Shown: in pieces, positions 21,943-29,806 of the stretch
How positions within the stretch are numbered: the stretch's first letter is position 1
Layout: each line of letters begins with the position of its first letter
Source of the DNA: CAYLLT01 sp964384465
GTDB lineage: Bacteria > Planctomycetota > Phycisphaerae > UBA1845 > PWPN01
Assembly (NCBI GenBank): GCA_964384465.1
Contig: CAYLLT010000043.1
Span: forward strand, 1-42,406
Length of the DNA stretch: 42,406 nucleotides
Reading direction: 5' to 3'
The notes under the pieces: generated by a model
What the model was told of the DNA's origin: nothing
The model's database searches: none
What the model saw: the letters and a program-made list of their open reading frames with translations, nothing else
Position numbers and translations under genes: made by a program

Positions 21943-24291
21943 ATGCCGAGATGTGATTTGAACCACACAGACGCAGAGGTGCAGAGGCGTCCGGATTGGG
22001 GATTTCAAATATCAAATTTGAGATTTCATATTTCAACTTTGAGATTTCAGATTCGAGATTTGAGATTTGAAATTGGAAATCCAAAACTCCGCGTTCTCTG
22101 CGTCTCCGCGGTTAGTCTTCTCGTGGCGATCGCGTTCGTCCCACCGGCGCGGGCGGCCGAGTCGATTCCCCTTTCCGCGAAAGACCCGCTGGCCAGCAAG
22201 CAGCAGATCGTCCGCGATCGCATGATCCAGCTCGAGGACCGCATGTTTCGGCTGACCGAGAAGCTGGCCAAGGCGGAACCCGAACAGGCCAAACGGCTGG
22301 AGGGCGCGCTGCGGCAGGCGCGGGAGCTGCTGATCCGCCGGCACATGGAAGAGACCATGGCGCTGCTGGAGGCGGGCAAGCTGCCCGACGCCGCCGATCG
22401 CCAGACGGAGATCACCAAGGACCTGGAGCGGGTGCTGAAGCTCCTCCTGGAAGATCCGGATAATTCCAAAGAGCGGAAAAAGGAGATCGACCGCCTTCAG
22501 GCGTTCAAGGATCAGATCAAATCGCTGCTGGAGGCGGAGCGGAAGCTGAAGGCGCAGGCCGACGCGGCCCCGCGGCTGGAGCAGTTGCTCGCCGCCGTTC
22601 GCGCGGCCATCGCCCGGCTCGAAGCGCTCATCGCGCGGCAGGAAAAAGAGATCGATCGGACCATTGCCGCGGCCAAGGAGGACAATAAACTGGCCGCCCC
22701 GCAACTCGGGCAGGACCAGCAGCAGCTCCGGCTGGAGGCCGAATCACTGGCCGAAAATCTGAGCCGGCCGCTCGCGTCGCCTTCTTCAACAGGTGAACCC
22801 AAGACGGGCAGTCCGAATGCGGGAGATGGAACACCCAGGCGCGACGCGGGGAAAACCCCTACGACACAACCTGAAGATTCCCACGCGCAGAAGGACGACG
22901 CTGAGCACGCACACGACCACGCCCAGCACAAAGACGGCGAAGAGCCAAAGGGATCCGAAACGCCCTCGGCGAATACGACGCAACCCTCATCAGATTCGGG
23001 CGACACTGAGACGGCTCAGCAAACCCCTCCCGCCGAAGCCGGCATCGAGGCGGGCATCCGCAAGGCCGGCGGCGACGTGAATAAGGCCAGCGAGCAGATG
23101 AAGTCGGCGGAAAAGACGCTAGAGAAGAAAAATCTGGCCGAGAGCGTGCCTTCGCAGCAGAAGGCGGCGGAATCGCTGAAGAAGGCGCTCGCCGAGTTGA
23201 AACAGCAGGAAGCCGAAGCCCGCCGGAAACTGAACCAAGTGGAAGCCGCCCGCAAACAGCGCGAGCTGAAAACGCAAGCCGACAAACTCGGTCAGGACAT
23301 GCAGAAACCGGCTGCCGGCGAAAAGAACTCTGAGAACGATCAGCAAAAACCGGGTGAGCCCAAGAGCGGCGATCAGCCCGGTCAGGGAAAACCGTCTCAA
23401 GGCAAGGGTAAGCAGGATCAGGGCCAGCCGCAGGATGGAAAGCAGGATTCCGGCCAGCAGAAAGCCGATTCGCAGCAACCGCCGCAGCCGGATACGCCCG
23501 GCCGGCAGAACGTCCAGCAGGCCGGCAAGCACATGGAGGATGCGGCCGAGGACCTGGATAAAGAGAACGTCCCGAAGGCCGCCACGGACGAGCAGAAAGC
23601 GGTCAATGAGCTGGAGAAGGCTCAGAAGGAATTGGAAGAGGCCCTCGATCAGTTGCGCAAGGAGCAGCAGGAAGAGATCCTGCGCGGTTTGGAATCGCGG
23701 TTCCGGGCCATGCTCAGCCGGCAGTTAATCATCAACAAGGGCACCGGCGATCTACAGGACAAGGGGCCGACCAAGTGGGTCCACGGCGATGAGCTGGCCC
23801 TGGCGGGCCTGGCCAAGGATGAAACGAAGCTGGCGGACGATGCCGGGCAGGCGCTGCACATTTTGAAGGAGGAGGGCACGACGATTGTCTTCCCGCAGAT
23901 TGTGGGCCAGCTTCAGCAGGATATGATCGAGGTGTCGCGGCGGCTGGGCGAAAAGAAGACCGGCGATTCCACGCAGCGCGTGCAGACTGACATCGTGAAC
24001 ACGCTCAAAGAATTGATCGACGCGATCAAGGAGCTGCGCAAAGAGTTGCAGGGCGCACAGGGCGGGGGTGGCGGTGGCGGCGGCAACAATAATAACCCAC
24101 CCCTGCTGCCGAACTCGGCGGAGTTGAAGCTGTTGCGTTCGTGCCAGGAGCGGGTGAACCGCCAGACCGAGGATTTCGAGAAGGATAATGGTTCCGCCGG
24201 CGATAAACGTGATTTGGGCCGCATCGCCGATCGACAGCGCGAGGTGGCGGAGATGGCACGGAAGATGAATGAGCGTATAACGGGGCAATAA
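21943..24291 (+). CDS. Exported Gln/Lys-rich coiled-coil protein; N-terminus from repeat DNA
   Basis: 782 residues from an ATG with GGGGTG about nine bases upstream. The first ~57 residues (ISNLRFHISTLRFQIRDLRF type) are plain translation of an AT-rich repeat. A signal peptide follows (LRVLCVSAVSLLVAIAFVPP, cleavage after ARA), so a downstream TTG start is possible. The mature part has long charged helices (RLTEKLAKAEPEQAKRLEG), a His/Asp/Thr-rich linker, a Gln/Lys/Pro-rich stretch (GQPQDGKQDSGQQKADSQ), and more coiled coil. A Gly7-Asn4 run lies near residue 710, before a final helix. No enzyme motif was seen. It probably acts as a periplasmic filament or scaffold beside the vWA/DUF4175 membrane proteins. 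Confidence 0.8.
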   Translation: MPRCDLNHTDAEVQRRPDWGFQISNLRFHISTLRFQIRDLRFEIGNPKLRVLCVSAVSLLVAIAFVPPARAAESIPLSAKDPLASKQQIVRDRMIQLEDRMFRLTEKLAKAEPEQAKRLEGALRQARELLIRRHMEETMALLEAGKLPDAADRQTEITKDLERVLKLLLEDPDNSKERKKEIDRLQAFKDQIKSLLEAERKLKAQADAAPRLEQLLAAVRAAIARLEALIARQEKEIDRTIAAAKEDNKLAAPQLGQDQQQLRLEAESLAENLSRPLASPSSTGEPKTGSPNAGDGTPRRDAGKTPTTQPEDSHAQKDDAEHAHDHAQHKDGEEPKGSETPSANTTQPSSDSGDTETAQQTPPAEAGIEAGIRKAGGDVNKASEQMKSAEKTLEKKNLAESVPSQQKAAESLKKALAELKQQEAEARRKLNQVEAARKQRELKTQADKLGQDMQKPAAGEKNSENDQQKPGEPKSGDQPGQGKPSQGKGKQDQGQPQDGKQDSGQQKADSQQPPQPDTPGRQNVQQAGKHMEDAAEDLDKENVPKAATDEQKAVNELEKAQKELEEALDQLRKEQQEEILRGLESRFRAMLSRQLIINKGTGDLQDKGPTKWVHGDELALAGLAKDETKLADDAGQALHILKEEGTTIVFPQIVGQLQQDMIEVSRRLGEKKTGDSTQRVQTDIVNTLKELIDAIKELRKELQGAQGGGGGGGGNNNNPPLLPNSAELKLLRSCQERVNRQTEDFEKDNGSAGDKRDLGRIADRQREVAEMARKMNERITGQ
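21961..22113. repeat. Family H composite repeat encoding a protein N-terminus
   Basis: Arms ACACAGACGCAGAGGTGCAG and CGTTCTCTGCGTCTCCGCGG enclose a core of AAATTTGAGATTTC words repeated about six times. The whole block is in frame and in the open reading frame. The right arm encodes the first half of the signal-peptide hydrophobic core. Confidence 0.85.
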
Positions 24292-24327
24292 GAACGATAT
24301 GTTGAATCAATCGAATCGCAATCCATC

Positions 24328-24399
24328 CGAGCCGCGACCGTGAGGGAGCGGGGCAGGGAGCGCGTGCGAAAAACCGCTTCCTGACGGGCGCGGCTCGGA
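24328..24399. repeat. Family B inverted repeat
   Basis: Opposed GAGCCGCGACCGTGAGGGAGCGG copies (24328-24352 and 24375-24399, the second with a few changes) lie in the gap between the coiled-coil gene and the TPR/cysteine-cluster gene. Confidence 0.85.
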
Positions 24400-24420
24400 A
24401 GAGCACTTTGGAGATCGATC

Positions 24421-25548
24421 ATGAAGCGAATGACATGCCTGATGGTGGTCATGGGTATGGGATTTAGCGCGATGGCGCAAGCGGCGGAGTCGCCGGCAAC
24501 TCAGCCGGCGCTGACCGAGCTGCGGCCGATCCTCTCGCCGGAAGCGCGGGCTGACACCTCCCGAAAGCTGATCGACCGCTTCGTCGCTCATGTCCAAGGC
24601 TCAGAGGTGTTCGCCCCGCCGGCCAAATCCGCCGTCGCCGAGGGTTGGAAAACGCATCGCAGCGACAGCGAGCCGGAGGGCTTCCTCTCGGCGGGGCTGG
24701 CTATTGTGTCCGAACCGTTCAAGACCGGTCTGACCGCGCTGGAAGAAGAGCACTATGACAAAGCCGGCGATGCGCTGAAGCCGCTGGCCGAATCCAAAGA
24801 CGCCTATATCTCGCTGAATGCGACCGGTCTGCTGGCCCGCTGCCTCGTCGAGCAGGAAAAGCTCGAAGAGGCCGAGCAACTGCTCAAACCGCTCGCGGCC
24901 AGGGAATCGGACCTGATCGACAAATCGTTCATGGAAACCGAGGTCGATTTCCTGCTCGCCTACTGCCAGCTCTCGAACCTGCATTACGACGAGGCGCTGG
25001 CCAGCCTGGAGCGCTTCGAGCAGGAGCATGCGGACGCGCCGGACCGCTTCCGCCTGCCCGCCCGCCAGATGCTCCAGGAACTTCAGGTGCGTCGGCCGGA
25101 AGGGTTGGGCGAGGTATCGGACCTGATGGTTTATGCCGGGCGGCGACTGGCCAACGGCCAGCCGGGCAAACCGGTGCAGATCAAGCAGGGCCGGGCGGTC
25201 GAGTTGCTGACGAAACTAATCAAGGAGGCCGAAGACCGCGAGCAGCAGCAAAAAGGGACCGGCTGCAAAGACTGCCAGGGCAAGGGCTGCAAGAAATGCA
25301 AAGGCGGCGGCATGCCCAAGGGCGCCCCCTGGGACCCGCACGGCGGGGCGAAGCAATCCGCGTTGCCGGGCGGTAAAGGGCAAATCGGCAATCTCGACCG
25401 CGGCGAACGGGCCAAACCCGGCGAAGAATGGGGCAAGATGCGGCCGGAAGAGCGCGAGCGAATCCTCCAGTCATTGCGCAAGAATTTCCCCAGCCGCTAC
25501 CGGCAATTGGTCGAACAATACTACAAGCAACTCGCCAAGGAGAAGTGA
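24421..25548 (+). CDS. Exported TPR-like protein with a four-cysteine cluster
   Basis: 375 residues with a signal peptide (TCLMVVMGMGFSAMAQAAE) and GGAG before the ATG. Residues about 95-230 form TPR-like helical pairs (ALEEEHYDKAGDALKPLAES, LEEAEQLLKPL). At 282-293 is CKDCQGKGCKKC, a CxxC-x4-CxxC cluster resembling half of a DnaJ-type zinc centre, which would bind one metal ion. A Gly/Pro/Lys-rich stretch follows, and the C-terminus is a basic helix (RERILQSLRKNFPSRYRQL). The stop codon directly abuts the next start. Function is unknown; adaptor or scaffold is inferred. Confidence 0.8.
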   Translation: MKRMTCLMVVMGMGFSAMAQAAESPATQPALTELRPILSPEARADTSRKLIDRFVAHVQGSEVFAPPAKSAVAEGWKTHRSDSEPEGFLSAGLAIVSEPFKTGLTALEEEHYDKAGDALKPLAESKDAYISLNATGLLARCLVEQEKLEEAEQLLKPLAARESDLIDKSFMETEVDFLLAYCQLSNLHYDEALASLERFEQEHADAPDRFRLPARQMLQELQVRRPEGLGEVSDLMVYAGRRLANGQPGKPVQIKQGRAVELLTKLIKEAEDREQQQKGTGCKDCQGKGCKKCKGGGMPKGAPWDPHGGAKQSALPGGKGQIGNLDRGERAKPGEEWGKMRPEERERILQSLRKNFPSRYRQLVEQYYKQLAKEK

Positions 25549-26745
25549 TTGGTGCTCGCGGCTTGCGCTTTATCCGTGATGTTGACGGGCTTGGCGCCGG
25601 CCGCCACCGCGCCGGTGCGGGCGGTGACCATCGAGGGTAAGTCGATCGAGGGCGACTGGTCGCGCGTCGAATCGGCCGGTGGTCTCGTCGTGATTGTAAG
25701 CGGCGAGAGAAACGTTCTGCCCCCCTCCGACCTCATGCTCCTGCGTTGGGCCGAGCCGGCCACTTCACAGCCGGCGTCAGTACAACCCGTGATGGTGTAC
25801 CTGTCCGACGGCAGCCGGGTTCCCGCCCGCATCACCGCGAGTACCCCCACCATCCTGTCGTTGGAAACATCAGCGATTCAAAAGTTGGAACTGCCGCTGT
25901 CCGCCGTAGCGGCCATTCGATTCTCGTCGGCTGTAAGCTCGCCCGAGGCTGAAGAGGCGTTCAGCAAAGCCCTGAGTCGTCGCGATGCCGCGCAGGACGT
26001 GTTGGTCGCGATGCGCGAAGGGCGAGTCACACCGCTCAGGGGCGTGACCGAGAGCATCGGCCCCGACGGCGGATCGTTTCGCTGGCGGGACCGCTCAGTG
26101 CCGATCCGGCCGGAAAGCGCGTACGGCGTCGTCTTTGCGGCGGGCGTGCAGCGTGCGGCTGTTCCCGCGGCACTGTGCCATCTCCGCGACGGCTCCGTAT
26201 GGGCCGGAACCATCAGCGGCGGCGATGAGGCCGCCATCCGGCTGGAACTGACCAACGGCATGCCGATCACCATCGCGGTTGCCGACCTGAGCGAAATCCG
26301 TTTTCAGAGCGGGCGCATCACGTTTCTGAGCGATCTCGAGCCGAGCGGGTATGAGTTCGAGCCGTTCACGACGACGCGCTGGCCTTATCGCCGCGACCGG
26401 TCGGTGAGCAACCGGCCGCTCCGCATCGGCGACCAGGCGTTTGAACGCGGGATCGGCATGCACTCGCAGTCGAAACTTTCCTACGAGCTGCCCGACCGTT
26501 TCACGCATCTGGCGGCAACGATCGGGATCGATCAGGCGGCGCGGCCGCGCGGCAACGTTGTGTTCCTCGTGATTGCCGACGGGAAAGAAGTCTTCAACAG
26601 CGGGCCGGTCACCGGTGACGAGGCCGCCCGGCCGATTCTCGTGCCGCTCGATGGGACCAGGAAGCTGCAACTTGTCGTGGAGTTCGGAGACGAACTCGAC
26701 ATCGGGGACCAGGCCGACTGGGGCAACGTCCGGTTGATCAAATGA
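25549..26745 (+). CDS. Exported protein with C-terminal NPCBM domain
   Basis: About 398 residues. Start candidates are TTG 25549, directly after the previous stop, and GTG 25552; AAGGAG lies six to nine bases upstream. The signal peptide is LAACALSVMLTGLAPAATA. The middle (30-260) is beta-rich and unassigned. Residues about 265-398 match the NPCBM/NEW2 carbohydrate-associated domain: WPYRRDRSVSNRPLRIGDQAF, then RGIGMHSQSKLSYELPDRF, then DGKEVFNSGPVTG and ending DWGNVRLI. Such domains are typical of planctomycete surface proteins. Its gene overlaps the HtrA frame by the ATGA tetranucleotide. It may hold glycans or wall polymers near the complex. Confidence 0.85.
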   Translation: MVLAACALSVMLTGLAPAATAPVRAVTIEGKSIEGDWSRVESAGGLVVIVSGERNVLPPSDLMLLRWAEPATSQPASVQPVMVYLSDGSRVPARITASTPTILSLETSAIQKLELPLSAVAAIRFSSAVSSPEAEEAFSKALSRRDAAQDVLVAMREGRVTPLRGVTESIGPDGGSFRWRDRSVPIRPESAYGVVFAAGVQRAAVPAALCHLRDGSVWAGTISGGDEAAIRLELTNGMPITIAVADLSEIRFQSGRITFLSDLEPSGYEFEPFTTTRWPYRRDRSVSNRPLRIGDQAFERGIGMHSQSKLSYELPDRFTHLAATIGIDQAARPRGNVVFLVIADGKEVFNSGPVTGDEAARPILVPLDGTRKLQLVVEFGDELDIGDQADWGNVRLIK

Positions 26746-26787
26746 TTGCCGTTTCCAGCCCTGAATACGGGCGAGCTGCTCACGTCT

Positions 26788-26985
26788 TCAGCCCCGAAGG
26801 GGCGCCAGTCGTTAGCCAGGGGCGTAAGCCCCTGGTCGTGGGTATCCAACGGCGAATGAGCCCCGGAGGGGCGACAGAAACTCGATGCCAGCCACTCTGT
26901 CGCCCCTCCGGGGCTTCATTATTTATGCGCTATCTATTCCAGGGGCTTACGCCCCTGGCTAAATACTTACGCCCTTCCAGGGCTG
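26788..26985. repeat. Family C hairpin array at the htrA start
   Basis: Hairpins: CCAGGGGC-GTAA-GCCCCTGG at 26816-26835, AGCCCCGAAGGGGC at 26790, a GCCCC(G/T)...GGGGC pair around 26860-26915, and CCAGGGGC-TTAC-GCCCCTGG at 26939-26958. The block is in frame between the ATGA overlap at 26742 and the signal peptide of the protease. Confidence 0.85.
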
Positions 26986-28676
26986 CATCTTCATTCATCG
27001 CCGCGGCGATGTTGCTGTGTATCGTCACCCCTCATGCTTGGGCTGCGACAAACTTTGACGAGTTTTCGCAAGTCCGCGTCGCTGAAAGCGCGCGCGTGGA
27101 GGTGATGGCTCGCGTCGCACCGTCGGTGGTGTGCATTTTTGAGGAGAACCGCGCGGGCGGCGGGTCGGGCGTGGTCATCACGCCGGACGGCTACGGCCTC
27201 ACCAACTTCCATGTCATCGCCAACATGCTCAAGACCCGCAAGGGATTGGCGGGCATGTCGGACGGCGAGCTCCACGACTTTCAAGTGCTGGGCATCGATC
27301 CCACCGGTGATCTGGCGATGTTCAAGCTCACGGGCAAGGATGAAAAACAGTGGACTTCCGCCATGCTCGGCGACTCGGACACCGTGCAGATGGGCGACTG
27401 GGTGTTCGCGATGGGCAACCCGTTCCTGCTGGCGGAGGATTTTACGCCGACCGTCACGCACGGCATCGTCAGCGGCGTGCATCGCTATCAATTCGGCGCG
27501 GACGGCCGCAGTCTCGTCTATACCGATTGCATCCAGGTGGACGCGTCGATCAACCCCGGCAATTCCGGCGGGCCGCTGTTCGACATGCAGGGACGGCTGA
27601 TCGGCATCAACGGGCGGGCGTCGTTCCAGCAGCGCGGCCGGGTCAACGTGGGCCTCGGTTACGCCGTCTCGATCAATCAGATCAAACGGTTCATGCCCGC
27701 CCTTCGCGCGGGCCTGCTGGCCGAGCACGGGTCACTCGGCGCGACCACCATCGACCTCGGCTATCGCAAGGTGGTGTTCGAGAAGCTGCTCGAACCGTCG
27801 GTGGCGACAGCGGCGGGCATCGAAGTGGGCGACCGGCTGGTGCAATTCGCCGATCGCGATATTCCCACATCGAACCTGTTCGCCAACATCCTGGGCGTGT
27901 TCCCCGCCGGCTGGCCGGTGCCGATCGCGTTCGAGCACGAGGGCACGCGAACCTCGCGCATCGTGCGGCTCGAACCGCTGCCGGTCAGCAACAAAATCGA
28001 ATTCAAAACCGACGAGCAGATCAACCGCAAGGAAGCCGAACGGGTGCTCTCCGAGTGTCAGAAGGCGCTCGGCACACTCCCAATCGGCGGCAAACTCCAG
28101 TGGAAAGCGCATCGGCAGATCGTCGTACCCGATCTGGTGAAAGAAGACGTCGGGGCGGCCGGGGTCGAAGTGAGCGAATCGCCGGACGGACAGGGCCAGT
28201 GCAGGATGCTCGACGCCGCCGGCCGCGTCATCGCAACATACGAGTACACGCCCCGCACGGCACAGATCCGCCTCAACGAGAAGCAGGCGATTGATGCGAA
28301 GCCGCAGCAGATCGACCGGCTCAACTTATGGCTGTCGGCCCGGCAGGCGGTTTGCACGCCGCTCGTTGCCGAACAGATGAATCGCTGGAAGCATAGGGGC
28401 GGCGATGAATACAAGGGCGCTGTGATCGACGTGCTCGAATACACCGCGCCGCAGGGCGACAGCGTTCGCATCGGCATCGACCCGGCCACGCATCTGCCGG
28501 CTCGTGCGTTTCGCAAGAGCAGCGATCCACCCAGCGCGGTCGCCCCGGCCACCGAGATCGAGCTGGACATATTCCGAGCGGTGGAAGGCGTGAAACTCCC
28601 CCACCAGATCCGCACGTTTATCGGCGGTAAGCTGGCCATCATCGATACCGTCACTTCGTACACGGTGGAGAAATGA
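26925..28676 (+). CDS. HtrA-type (S1C) serine protease with PDZ and extra C-terminal domain, triad intact
   Basis: 583 residues from the ATG at 26925. The frame is open to ATG 26742, which overlaps the upstream stop as ATGA, but the extra 61 residues are repeat translation. The leader is AASSFIAAAMLLCIVTPHAWA. The protease domain keeps all three catalytic residues: His in TNFHVI, Asp in PTGDLAMFKL, and Ser in NPGNSGGPL. A PDZ domain follows (KLLEPSVATAAGIEVGDRLV). The last ~250 residues form a beta-rich domain ending KLPHQIRTFIGGKLAIIDT, which I cannot name; it loosely recalls LolA-like folds. It acts in the periplasm as protease or chaperone. It is first of three tandem paralogues and overlaps the second by 4 bp. 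Confidence 0.9.
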   Translation: MRYLFQGLTPLAKYLRPSRAASSFIAAAMLLCIVTPHAWAATNFDEFSQVRVAESARVEVMARVAPSVVCIFEENRAGGGSGVVITPDGYGLTNFHVIANMLKTRKGLAGMSDGELHDFQVLGIDPTGDLAMFKLTGKDEKQWTSAMLGDSDTVQMGDWVFAMGNPFLLAEDFTPTVTHGIVSGVHRYQFGADGRSLVYTDCIQVDASINPGNSGGPLFDMQGRLIGINGRASFQQRGRVNVGLGYAVSINQIKRFMPALRAGLLAEHGSLGATTIDLGYRKVVFEKLLEPSVATAAGIEVGDRLVQFADRDIPTSNLFANILGVFPAGWPVPIAFEHEGTRTSRIVRLEPLPVSNKIEFKTDEQINRKEAERVLSECQKALGTLPIGGKLQWKAHRQIVVPDLVKEDVGAAGVEVSESPDGQGQCRMLDAAGRVIATYEYTPRTAQIRLNEKQAIDAKPQQIDRLNLWLSARQAVCTPLVAEQMNRWKHRGGDEYKGAVIDVLEYTAPQGDSVRIGIDPATHLPARAFRKSSDPPSAVAPATEIELDIFRAVEGVKLPHQIRTFIGGKLAIIDTVTSYTVEK

Positions 28677-29806
28677 CGCTGCTGAATATCCTCATCATGA
28701 TCGTGCTGAGCGCCGTACCGAGAGGGGATGCTGATGGAGCCCGAAGCGCAAGCGAGGGTTTATCGCCAAAAACCCTCGCTGGCGCTTCAGGCTCTGATCC
28801 TAATGAGAATCCGGACTCCAGTCGTGGCGTCTTCGCACGCGCTATCGAAGAGGCCAATCGCCGGACGGTGAAAATCTATGGCGCCGGCATCGCCGGCGAG
28901 GAAGGCTATGCCAGCGGTGTCATCGTTTCGCCGGATGGGCGGGTGGTCACCGTGCTCTCGCTCGTGCTCGAAGCGAATGATCTTCGCGTGGTCACGCACG
29001 ATGGGCATATCTATCAGGCCGAGGTGATCTACAAGGACGAATACCGCCAACTGGCGCTGCTCAAGCTGGCCCGGCGGTCCGCGAACTTCGATACGGACGC
29101 GACGGTGGACGAGCAGATGTCGGGGATGAACCTCGATGCGTTTAAGGCCGGCAGCTCGCAGGAACTGCGGAGCGGCGACTGGATCCTGGCGGTCGGCAAT
29201 CCGTTCAAGGTGGCGGAGGGCGATGAACCGCTCTCGGTCATGAAGGGCATTGTCTGCGGGCGCACTCGGCTCAACGCCGTCCGCGGCACGCAGCCGTTCC
29301 CCTATGTCGGCGAGGTGATCCTGATCGACGCGATCACCAGCGGGCCCGGCTCGCCCGGCAGCGCGATCGTCGATCTCGACGGCCGCTGGGTCGGGCTGGT
29401 CGGCAAAAACGTCACGTCGCGATTCACGAATACGCTGCTCAATTACGCGCTGCCGATTGAAGAGGTAAAAAACTTCCTTCAGGATGCCAAATCCGGCGGC
29501 ACGACCGCCACGCGCCCGACCACGCGCGACGCGGGTCCCGGTTACCATGGCATTCAGCTCTCGAACATCGCGTACCGGCGTCAGTTGCCGTTCGTGCGCA
29601 GCGTGGCCAAAGGCTCGCCCGCGGCGACGGCCGGCGTGAAAGCCGACGATTTGATCGTCAGCGCGAACGGCACCGCCACTCCCCGCGGCCGCGATTTCAC
29701 CGAAGCGTGCGAGCGGCTGCGAACCGGCGATGAGCTGTCGCTTATCATCAAGCGCGGCGAGCAGTTGATCCCCATACGGCTGACGCTGACGGAGGCGCCG
29801 AAGTGA
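28673..29806 (+). CDS. HtrA-like pseudoprotease with PDZ, catalytic triad lost
   Basis: 377 residues, start overlapping the previous stop as ATGA. Hydrophobic leader LLNILIMIVLSAVP, then a repeat-encoded stretch (GARSASEGLSPKTLAGASGS), then an S1C fold. All three catalytic positions are replaced. The His motif TNNHVV is TVLSLV (His to Ser), TDLAVLK is RQLALLK (Asp to Gln), and NPGNSGGPL is GPGSPGSAI (Ser to Pro). Fold markers such as GDWILAVGNPF and VTVLS...GVIVSPDG remain. A PDZ domain (VRSVAKGSPAATAGVKADDLI) ends the protein. It should not hydrolyse peptides. It may bind the same clients as the active HtrA, or cap it in a mixed oligomer. Confidence 0.9.
   Translation: MTLLNILIMIVLSAVPRGDADGARSASEGLSPKTLAGASGSDPNENPDSSRGVFARAIEEANRRTVKIYGAGIAGEEGYASGVIVSPDGRVVTVLSLVLEANDLRVVTHDGHIYQAEVIYKDEYRQLALLKLARRSANFDTDATVDEQMSGMNLDAFKAGSSQELRSGDWILAVGNPFKVAEGDEPLSVMKGIVCGRTRLNAVRGTQPFPYVGEVILIDAITSGPGSPGSAIVDLDGRWVGLVGKNVTSRFTNTLLNYALPIEEVKNFLQDAKSGGTTATRPTTRDAGPGYHGIQLSNIAYRRQLPFVRSVAKGSPAATAGVKADDLIVSANGTATPRGRDFTEACERLRTGDELSLIIKRGEQLIPIRLTLTEAPK
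28737..28794. repeat. Family E inverted repeat in coding sequence
   Basis: GAGCCCGAAGCGCAAGCGAG faces CTCGCTGGCGCTTCAGGCTC with two mismatches and a loop of about 15 bases. It lies in frame between the leader and mature part of the first pseudoprotease. Confidence 0.85.

Noticed and set aside
25264..25302. DnaJ co-chaperone
   Set aside because: No J domain or HPD motif, and only two CxxC pairs where DnaJ has four.
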